A DNA stretch of 51,297 nt, taken from contig NZ_FOFU01000014.1 in assembly GCF_900111035.1 (NCBI RefSeq), positions 1 to 51,297 of the forward strand, in the 5' to 3' direction. The notes under the pieces are model-generated. The model saw nothing but the letters and a program-made list of their open reading frames with translations, had not been told where the DNA came from and did not search any database. A program made the translations under genes and the position numbers. The DNA is from Treponema bryantii (GTDB lineage: Bacteria > Spirochaetota > Spirochaetia > Treponematales > Treponemataceae). Every line of letters starts with the position of its first letter. Within the stretch, counting starts at the first letter, position 1. Shown piece after piece: positions 45,384 through 51,297 of this stretch.

Positions 45384-47375
45384 TTATCTTTCAAGATTAA
45401 GGGTGAATGTAAGATTATAAGTCTTATTTTCTTTCTCTCCGGCAAGATGTGCTTCAACCATTACCGGATAGATTCCTGAATCAGAATTTGAAACATTCCA
45501 TTCATACTTAACTTCTTCACCAGCTGCAAATTTGCATTTTCCTGAACTTACTTCAGTATTACCCTTTGGAGATTTGATAATTACCTTTATCCAGTCGATT
45601 CTTGCAGTATCATCTGGATGCTGACTTACTGTATTATCAATAGCTGCTGTAATCTTAAATTTCTCATTTGATGAAACATTAACTTTTGTATTCTTAACAT
45701 CTTCTGTTCCTGTTCCATAATAAGCAGAAGCTGTAATTTCAAAGTATTTATCATCAATTGTCTTTATAATTGTTGTTGATACATCAAAATCAGCAATAAC
45801 ATCAATTCCGGCAAAAGTGATTACATCATCATCTGCAATTGCACTACCGTTAGCTTTCTTCCATGCACTAAACGGATAATCATTTTTTACAAGTTTATTT
45901 GTCTCAGATGAGATAGGAAGCTTTGCTTTAAGAACTGTATCCAATTTCTTTGCAGCATCATTTGCATATGAATAAATATCATCATATACAATATAATCTT
46001 CTCCATCATAAGGTACAAAAGTTGTATTCTTTTTAAGTGACAATAAACCGCCGTTAAGGAAATAATCAATTACAAAACGGTTTATCTTCTTTGAATCTTC
46101 ATTTGTAATAAATGTTGCACCAGTAGGAGCAGCAGTTTCACCAGTTGCTACAGTTTCTGCTCCATTACGAGGACAAGGATTTACACCCTCTTCATCTGTA
46201 TCAAAGTCAGACAATCCTACAAAGTTTTGAGTCTGGATTGCAAAATCAAAAATCTTTCCGAATGGAAGCTTAACACTTGCAGTCTTAGAAGAAGCACGCA
46301 GAGATCCACCGGCATACATATCACTTTCATAGAAAACTTCGCGTTTATCTGTTGCAACAGCAGGATCAGCAGCTTCTACGCCAAGAACTTTATATGTATG
46401 ACCTGTTGTATCAGTTTCATCATCATATTCAGTTACTGTAAGCACAAAGTTTTCTTCATTGCTTGAATTATCAGACCAGGTAAGAATTACTGTATATCCA
46501 TCTTCATCTTCAGAACCTGTTTTCAAATATGCACGAAGTTTATCTGGTGATGCAGGTTTCTGGTTAATAATTTCACCACAGGTAATATCAGTTTTACTTG
46601 TCAATCGCCCAGGTGCAACTACTACTGTATCTTCCCAGTAACCAACCTGTTTAGCATCTGCCTGCTTTGTTGCTACATCATCATAGAATCTGATCTGGAA
46701 AGAATAGCGGCCAGGCGCTACAGTTGAAGCTGTGAATGCAAAACTAAGAGCAGCAGTTGTATTAGTTTTTGTTTCAGCTACAGTATCATCAGTCTTTGGA
46801 TATTTTAATTCTCCAGTAGTTCGATCATAAAGGCCAGCTTTATATGACTTTGCAATTTTCTGTGCGTCACTATAAGTTCCTCCAAGGGATACACTACCAA
46901 CTGTATCAACGCCATCTGTTTTCAATGTAAAACTTACAGAAGACTGTGCAGATCTTAACACAACATAACTTTTTCCCTGCAAAAGCAGTTTATTTTCTGC
47001 ATCTCTTGCTTCCAAAGTAAGTTCCCATGAACCATATGGAATACTTGCTTTAAGAGTATCATCAAGTTCGATTCCTGAACCATTTGTACCAAGCTGAGCA
47101 CCTGTAGTCTCAGATACGCCTTTTAAAACATACGTTTTAATTGTTGTTGTATCACCCTCTAAAGTCACTGGACTAATAGTTCTTGAACCATTTTTCTTAA
47201 TAGAAAATGAAGGAACCTCTTCTTTCCCAGTTTTTACACTAATACTCAAACGACATACATCATTTGAATAACCTTCGGCATCAACAGTTGCATTATTTGT
47301 GTTGAGGCCTGAACAACCTGCTAACAACATTACAGCTGAAGCAGCCAGTAAGAAACATTTCATCAGTTTCTTCAT
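45384..47375 (-). CDS. Large multidomain lipoprotein with FN3-like and InlB-repeat-like parts
   Basis: This 663-residue exported lipoprotein starts at 47375 (MKKLMKCFLLAASAVMLLAGC; the ATG follows GGAGGAG, while the longer frame begins with TTG). A beta-rich N-terminal region is followed by a fibronectin type III-like domain (LTWSDNSSNEENFVLTVTEY), a segment like an InlB B-repeat (IDYFLNGGLLSL to YPFSAWKKANGSAI), and a C-terminal Ig-like sandwich (YEWNVSNSDSGIYPVMVEAHL). These are binding or spacer folds of surface proteins. No enzyme motif is seen. It is the last gene of a three-gene operon. Adhesion or polysaccharide binding is possible but unproven. Confidence 0.8.
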   Translation of the reverse strand: MKKLMKCFLLAASAVMLLAGCSGLNTNNATVDAEGYSNDVCRLSISVKTGKEEVPSFSIKKNGSRTISPVTLEGDTTTIKTYVLKGVSETTGAQLGTNGSGIELDDTLKASIPYGSWELTLEARDAENKLLLQGKSYVVLRSAQSSVSFTLKTDGVDTVGSVSLGGTYSDAQKIAKSYKAGLYDRTTGELKYPKTDDTVAETKTNTTAALSFAFTASTVAPGRYSFQIRFYDDVATKQADAKQVGYWEDTVVVAPGRLTSKTDITCGEIINQKPASPDKLRAYLKTGSEDEDGYTVILTWSDNSSNEENFVLTVTEYDDETDTTGHTYKVLGVEAADPAVATDKREVFYESDMYAGGSLRASSKTASVKLPFGKIFDFAIQTQNFVGLSDFDTDEEGVNPCPRNGAETVATGETAAPTGATFITNEDSKKINRFVIDYFLNGGLLSLKKNTTFVPYDGEDYIVYDDIYSYANDAAKKLDTVLKAKLPISSETNKLVKNDYPFSAWKKANGSAIADDDVITFAGIDVIADFDVSTTIIKTIDDKYFEITASAYYGTGTEDVKNTKVNVSSNEKFKITAAIDNTVSQHPDDTARIDWIKVIIKSPKGNTEVSSGKCKFAAGEEVKYEWNVSNSDSGIYPVMVEAHLAGEKENKTYNLTFTLNLER

Positions 47376-47392
47376 TTTTTTCTCCTCCAATG

Positions 47393-47845
47393 TCAGTCCT
47401 TAGCTGACTTTTGTATTATTATGACAGATTTATCTATATACTCTGTAACATTACCTTTATCATCTGTAACTGTCACAGTAAGTACCAGGTCATTCTCTTC
47501 CCGAACCTTAAAAGGTCCTGGAGTTTCGTAATATAAGAATCTTTCTTCACTTAATGGCGGATTATACGGAGTACCATCATCTTTTATATAAACCCATGAA
47601 TATGAGTCGCCCCCTTCAGGAGCTTCAAGACTTAAATACATACCTTCTGGAATCGTATATGCAGCCAGTAACATTTCTGCAGGATTAAAATCAGGATCTT
47701 TTACAGAATAAGCTTCAGCACTCATCTGCTCAGGAAGGAAATACTTTCGATTAAAACTATCAATCATACTGTCATAAGAGTTATTACAAGCTGCAAAATA
47801 AAACAGAGAACAGATTATCAGAAATATTTTCAAAGTTTTTTTCAT
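47393..47845 (-). CDS. Small lipoprotein with PKD/Ig-like domain
   Basis: This 150-residue lipoprotein starts at 47845 (MKKTLKIFLIICSLFYFAAC) behind a GGGGAG site; the ATGA start-stop overlaps the WD40 gene. The mature protein holds one Ig/PKD-like beta-sandwich with SYSWVYIKDDG and LVLTVTVTDDKGNVTEY, a pattern typical of PKD domains. No named family is recognised. Its position between a WD40-barrel protein and a large FN3 lipoprotein suggests that the three act together at the envelope. Confidence 0.78.
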   Translation of the reverse strand: MKKTLKIFLIICSLFYFAACNNSYDSMIDSFNRKYFLPEQMSAEAYSVKDPDFNPAEMLLAAYTIPEGMYLSLEAPEGGDSYSWVYIKDDGTPYNPPLSEERFLYYETPGPFKVREENDLVLTVTVTDDKGNVTEYIDKSVIIIQKSAKD

Positions 47846-49392
47846 TTTTTTGCTCCCCATTTAAATATACAGCCTGCATATATTGAAGGACTTACTTTTC
47901 CGACTGTATCGTATTCACAGTTAATATCAAACACAAAACCTTTGATCTGCATTCCTGCCCCAATACTCATGAAAAATGCATAATATGGAGTATCCAATAC
48001 AGATCCATTACTTGTAATCATAGCCAGAGCAGCAATTTTCATTCCTGCTTTGAAATTTGTAAGGATATAAACATCATTATCCCATGGAGAAAATACATAT
48101 CCGACAGGAACATAAGCTCCAGCAGATAATAATTCAGGAGGATTTATCTGCTGCTCACCAATCTTATAACTTGCAGGAAAATCTTTTCCGGGAAAACCAA
48201 CACTGCAAAACATCCCCCCTCCAATAAAGAAAGGTGCAATAGCATCAGAATATAAATACTCCCCTCTTAAATTCGCAGAAATCAAATACGGTTTATTCAG
48301 ATAATTTGCACCAGCAGAAATTGAAAAACTCTGGAATCGATTTGCATAAACATTCCCAGTCCCAGTCATTGTTGAATCAGTTACAAGCATAGATGTATCA
48401 TCCATGTATGGATGAGGTTCTAATAAAGTCACTTTTCCATCTGCAAAACCTGCATACATTACATCAGTCCTTAGTGAAAATTCAAAACTTGTAAATTCTG
48501 AGTCAGAAGAAACAGATGTAACAGAAACAGGTCTTCTGGAAGAAATGCTGTAAACCATTACTTCATTCTTATCATTTCTGACAGCTATAAGGTCGGGATC
48601 TTTTAGAGGCTTAATTGCTGTAATTGGGCGGCCTGCTAAAATAGAATAAAGAGTATTACCAGAGAAATCTGAAATACGGAAGGTATTTCTTCCTTCAAGA
48701 CTGACTATGTATACTGAATCTTCTGTAAAACAGACTGGGACCCGGGCTCGTGCATAAACACCAGTAATTCTGGTAATAAGAGAGCTGGTATAACTGTTCC
48801 AGATATAAGCGATTCCATCTGTTGAGACAGTTGCAAGATATTCACCGTTCCTGCTGAATTCAAGTCCGAAAACAGGTGCTTTATGGGTTGTAATTGAATG
48901 AGAAATTGAGCCGGCAGTAACACGCAGACGGAAATGAACCTGAACTGTATTGTCATTAAATGAAGCCGCTACATAATCTGAATTGTTACTGAAAGAAACT
49001 GCTGTCAAGGATTTTTTACCGGTTTTATCTGCACAGTCAGCATAAAAATAAGGCTCGCCATCTTCATAATGCCACTGACCGTCAGAATAATAGAACTTTC
49101 TTACTATATACTGGCCGTCTTTTGTCATTACGGCAAAGTATTTACTATCACCTTCTTCATAAAATGACATTTTTGAAACTTTTTCATCATATAATTCGCA
49201 AATCTGTGAATAATCTGACAAGTCATAAACAATTATACTGCTGTTATCACTAACTGAAAGAAGGGAGCCTGAGGAATCCTCAGAAATCTGAACAATTCGC
49301 CCGTCACGAACTGGAAACTGTTGTGCAAAAATAGCCGGAAATTTAAAAAAAGAAAGAAAAATAAATGTAACTGCAAGATATATTTTCTTCAT
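47842..49392 (-). CDS. Exported WD40-type propeller protein with C-terminal barrel-like domain
   Basis: This 516-residue protein has a signal peptide (MKKIYLAVTFIFLSFFKFPAIFA), then a series of WD40-like blades up to about residue 335; the clearest are SFSNNSDYVAASFNDNTVQVH and EFSRNGEYLATVSTDGIAYIWN. The last 170 residues alternate polar and hydrophobic strands with glycine and aromatic residues, like an outer-membrane barrel (FFIGGGMFCSVGFPG, PSIYAGCIFKWG). A propeller joined to a barrel could place an interaction platform on the outer membrane. It is first in the operon, upstream of two lipoproteins. I know no characterised homolog. Confidence 0.75.
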   Translation of the reverse strand: MKKIYLAVTFIFLSFFKFPAIFAQQFPVRDGRIVQISEDSSGSLLSVSDNSSIIVYDLSDYSQICELYDEKVSKMSFYEEGDSKYFAVMTKDGQYIVRKFYYSDGQWHYEDGEPYFYADCADKTGKKSLTAVSFSNNSDYVAASFNDNTVQVHFRLRVTAGSISHSITTHKAPVFGLEFSRNGEYLATVSTDGIAYIWNSYTSSLITRITGVYARARVPVCFTEDSVYIVSLEGRNTFRISDFSGNTLYSILAGRPITAIKPLKDPDLIAVRNDKNEVMVYSISSRRPVSVTSVSSDSEFTSFEFSLRTDVMYAGFADGKVTLLEPHPYMDDTSMLVTDSTMTGTGNVYANRFQSFSISAGANYLNKPYLISANLRGEYLYSDAIAPFFIGGGMFCSVGFPGKDFPASYKIGEQQINPPELLSAGAYVPVGYVFSPWDNDVYILTNFKAGMKIAALAMITSNGSVLDTPYYAFFMSIGAGMQIKGFVFDINCEYDTVGKVSPSIYAGCIFKWGAKK

Positions 49393-49526
49393 AACTCAAT
49401 CCGACAAAAATTAAAAAGAATAATCTAAGTCAGAAATTTATCACGAAAATAAATGCTTGTAGTCAGTAACAACGCATAAAAAACGATGAATTTTTCACAA
49501 GACTATAATAGTAAATCCGTTAAAAA

Positions 49527-49550
49527 AAAGAGCTGCACCAGCAGCTCTTT
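49527..49550 (-). terminator. Terminator after tpiA
   Basis: AAAGAGCTGC/GCAGCTCTTT forms a 10-bp stem with a four-base loop, followed on the minus strand by a run of eight T. It lies about 70 bases after the tpiA stop. Confidence 0.85.
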
Positions 49551-49559
49551 ATAGGATTA

Positions 49560-49614
49560 TCGAAAAAAAAAGGATCAGAGGCAAACTGTGCTTGCCGACC
49601 TTTAGTATTTTTCG
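49560..49614 (-). other. Hairpin in the tpiA 3' untranslated region
   Basis: TCGAAAAA pairs with TTTTTCGA, AAAGG with CCTTT, and GGCAA with TTGCC, giving an interrupted stem between the tpiA stop and its terminator. It could protect the mRNA end or yield a 3'-derived small RNA. Confidence 0.4.
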
Positions 49615-49622
49615 AAATATAA

Positions 49623-50372
49623 TTAGAGTACGCAGATAGGTACAAAAGTTTCAGCCTTCAAGCTTGCACCACCGATAAGACCACCGTCGATATCTGGCTG
49701 TGCGAGGAGCTCTGGAGCGTTAGAAGCTTTCATAGATCCACCGTACTGGATGATTACTTCATCAGCAACCTTCTGGTTGTAGAGTTTTGCAATGTAACCG
49801 CGGATAAACTTGTGGATAGCCTGAGCGTCATCTGGAGTAGCTGTTTTACCAGTACCGATAGCCCAAACTGGTTCGTAAGCGATTGTTACGTTCTTCATCT
49901 GTTCTTCTGTTACACCAGCAAGACCTGCAGAAAGCTGGAATGCACAAACCTGCTCTGCTTCACCAGCTTCGCGTTCGCTCAAAAGTTCTCCGATACAAAG
50001 GTCAACTTCGAGACCACTTGCAAGAGCCTTGCGAACCTTCTTGTTGATAAGTTCATCAGACTCACCAATTTCGTGGCGGCGCTCTGAGTGTCCGAGGATT
50101 ACACACTGACATCCGATATCCTTGAGCATAGCGCAAGAAACTTCACCTGTGTGAGCTCCGTTATCTGTAGCAGCACAGTCCTGAGCTGCGAGAATGATGT
50201 TTGATCCCTTTACAACCTGAGCTACTGCATCAAGGTATACAAAAGGAACACCAATCATATATTTGTTTGTTTTACCCTTCAACTGTTCAACAAGGTCTTT
50301 TGCGAGAGCAACCGCCTCAGCCTTAGTTGTGTTCATTTTCCAGTTTCCAGCGATATAATGTGTACGTGCCAT
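49623..50372 (-). CDS. tpiA: Triosephosphate isomerase
   Basis: This glycolytic enzyme interconverts dihydroxyacetone phosphate and glyceraldehyde-3-phosphate. The 249-residue chain has all catalytic residues: K12 (AGNWKMN), H95 (ILGHSERR) and E167 (IAYEPVWAIGTGKTA), plus the phosphate loop (YGGSMKASN, GGLIGGASL). AAGGAG lies before the ATG. It is a single-gene unit with its own terminator. Confidence 0.98.
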   Translation of the reverse strand: MARTHYIAGNWKMNTTKAEAVALAKDLVEQLKGKTNKYMIGVPFVYLDAVAQVVKGSNIILAAQDCAATDNGAHTGEVSCAMLKDIGCQCVILGHSERRHEIGESDELINKKVRKALASGLEVDLCIGELLSEREAGEAEQVCAFQLSAGLAGVTEEQMKNVTIAYEPVWAIGTGKTATPDDAQAIHKFIRGYIAKLYNQKVADEVIIQYGGSMKASNAPELLAQPDIDGGLIGGASLKAETFVPICVL

Positions 50373-50447
50373 AAAAACTCCTTATAGACTTCTATATAAA
50401 TGCATTTTAGTAAATTTGACAGGGAGTTTCAATGGTGAAAAAAAAAG

Positions 50448-50479
50448 TGATAGCGTTACTATCAGATATATGATATAAT
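50448..50479 (+). promoter_or_regulatory. Extended -10 promoter with inverted repeat, upstream of 50514 gene
   Basis: TGATATAAT (50471-50479) is an extended -10 element. The inverted repeat TGATAG-5-CTATCA (50448-50464) covers the -35 region and could be an operator. Confidence 0.5.
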
Positions 50480-50513
50480 GAATTAGTTATATATTAAATA
50501 TAAGGAGGCTTAT

Positions 50514-50942
50514 ATGGCTTGTTTTACCGCGCCTTTAGCAGAAGCAATTGTAACAAGTGTAATCAAACACACTGCATTAAAAGATAAACCTGAATGGAAA
50601 AACCGTATCTCAGTTCTTCAGCAGATGCTTTATGGAGGAAGTGTAATTCTCGCCGCAGAACACATTTATCATGGCGAAGTTACTTTCTATCCGCCATTCC
50701 TTACTGCACTTAAAACTCCAGAAGATACAGCAGTTATGCTTCACGAAATTGCAACAGTAGGAACAACAATGTCTGTTGTTGTTACTGCAGTCTGGGGAAT
50801 TATATGTTATTTCGCATGGAAAAAATCACAGAAATCTGAAAGTGAAATAAAAAAAGCAGGCCGTTTTAGACCTGCCTTACGAGTTGTACTAGGTACAGCC
50901 CTTATGTTTTCAGTAGATATACTGTTTGCCGCACTGGCATAA
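50514..50942 (+). CDS. Conserved small membrane protein, function unknown
   Basis: This 142-residue protein has about three membrane segments (VLQQMLYGGSVILAAEHIYHG, MSVVVTAVWGIICYFAW, ALRVVLGTALMFSVDILFAALA). The start MACFTAPLAEAIVTSVI and the phrase LYGGSVILAAEHIYHGEV resemble a family of small uncharacterised membrane proteins I associate with anaerobic Firmicutes and spirochaetes; no function is known to me. AGGAGG lies 6 bases before the ATG. It is a single gene with its own promoter, 18 bases from the end of an insertion sequence. Confidence 0.75.
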   Translation: MACFTAPLAEAIVTSVIKHTALKDKPEWKNRISVLQQMLYGGSVILAAEHIYHGEVTFYPPFLTALKTPEDTAVMLHEIATVGTTMSVVVTAVWGIICYFAWKKSQKSESEIKKAGRFRPALRVVLGTALMFSVDILFAALA

Positions 50943-50960
50943 AAGAATCCCCGGTCAAAA

Positions 50961-51297
50961 TGATATGTACCCAAAATTCTGGACACATATTATGAACTAG
51001 GCGGAACGAATGGATGCTTCCCTGTATTTTACAGGAGGCATCCATTTTGTTTTAACCTGTATTCGCTTGTTGTTATAATAATCTATATATTCTGCGATTG
51101 CTACAGAAAACTCTTCAAAAGATTTAAAATCCCTTTCATGACCATAATATAATTCATTCTTTATTCGACCAAAAAATGTTTCCATAATGCAGTTGTCATA
51201 GCAGTTTCCTTTACGAGACATAGATTGTATAATCCCATGTTTAGTCAGAGCCGTTCTATAATAAATATGTTGATACTGCCAGCCTTGGTCAGAATGA
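50961..51297 (-). mobile_element. IS3/IS150-type insertion sequence, 3' end, cut by window edge
   Basis: The terminal inverted repeat starts at 50961 (TGATATGTACCCAAAATTCT, then GGACA). It matches the left-edge IS end at 19 of 28 positions by my hand alignment, as the two ends of one IS3-type element could. The element reads leftward and carries the end of the transposase gene. The rest lies outside the window. Confidence 0.78.
50997..51297 (-). CDS. IS3-family transposase OrfB (DDE integrase), C-terminal part
   Basis: About 100 codons of the integrase are visible, open at the right edge. The segment starts HSDQGWQYQH, which carries the second catalytic aspartate of the DDE triad. It continues through MSRKGNCYDNCIMETFFGRI, whose glutamate in METFF is the third catalytic residue, to the C-terminal YNNKRIQVKTKWMPPVKYRE typical of IS150 InsK. 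No break is seen. The reading frame extends upstream of the internal ATG at 51221. Confidence 0.85.
   Translation of the reverse strand, partial: HSDQGWQYQHIYYRTALTKHGIIQSMSRKGNCYDNCIMETFFGRIKNELYYGHERDFKSFEEFSVAIAEYIDYYNNKRIQVKTKWMPPVKYREASIRSA

Noticed and set aside
402-50960. A 50-kb composite transposon bounded by two IS copies
   Set aside because: The interior is ordinary housekeeping (gatB, purL, tpiA, pflB, V-ATPase, map) with uniform base composition. A contig boundary at a repeated IS explains the layout better.

Overview
The window looks like chromosome of an anaerobic, carbohydrate-fermenting, host-associated spirochaete, most likely a gut or rumen Treponema. This is an inference from the gene set, not from a marker gene. 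The DNA is AT-rich. It carries a V/A-type ATPase operon in place of an F-type one, pyruvate formate-lyase with its activase, a lipid-anchored GH5 cellulase, several signal-peptide lipoproteins and small outer-membrane barrels, a Cache-EAL receptor, and a CNNM/TlyC-type hemolysin-family pair. There is no rRNA, tRNA, CRISPR array or prophage that I can see.

Layout. 1-401 is the cut-off start of an IS3/IS150-type insertion sequence. 448-3756 is a sugar ABC importer (binding lipoprotein plus two permeases, no ATPase). It is divergent from a Cache-degenerate GGDEF-EAL receptor (4089-6347), with several palindromic operator-like sites between them. Then come gatB (6384-7919), a 390-base gene-free stretch that can fold into an elaborate structure (8042-8198), a C_GCAxxG redox protein with pflA (8310-9473), a pseudouridine synthase, and an amino-acid ABC importer (10473-13508). 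A GH5 endoglucanase (13764-15074) converges on pflB (15233-17530) across a terminator and REP-like repeats. 17750-21798 holds a small barrel protein, a beta-CASP metallo-beta-lactamase protein behind a terminator-like leader, a second pseudouridine synthase, and an omptin-family outer-membrane protease.

21776-28311 is purL followed by two paralogous CNNM/CorC membrane proteins. 28358-32142 is a creBCD-like two-component system with CreD, convergent with htrA (32179-33627). After map, one long leftward gene train runs from secG through ptsN, nine V-ATPase genes, a universal stress protein and a J-domain protein (45245 down to 34595). 45384-49392 is a three-gene envelope operon: a WD40 propeller with a C-terminal barrel-like part, a small lipoprotein, and a large FN3-type lipoprotein. 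tpiA, a small membrane protein, and the 3' end of another IS3/IS150-type transposase in the same orientation as the first finish the window.

The most notable points are the spirochaetal omptin with all four catalytic residues in place; three apparently leaderless genes (purL, the creB-like regulator and the second rluA-type gene) whose -10 boxes sit 6-7 bases from the ATG; promoter-embedded operators at pflB and the sugar importer; a terminator-like hairpin in front of the beta-CASP nuclease gene; and the structured non-coding element near 8.1 kb. Insertion-sequence pieces at both ends suggest that the window is a contig bounded by a repeat.
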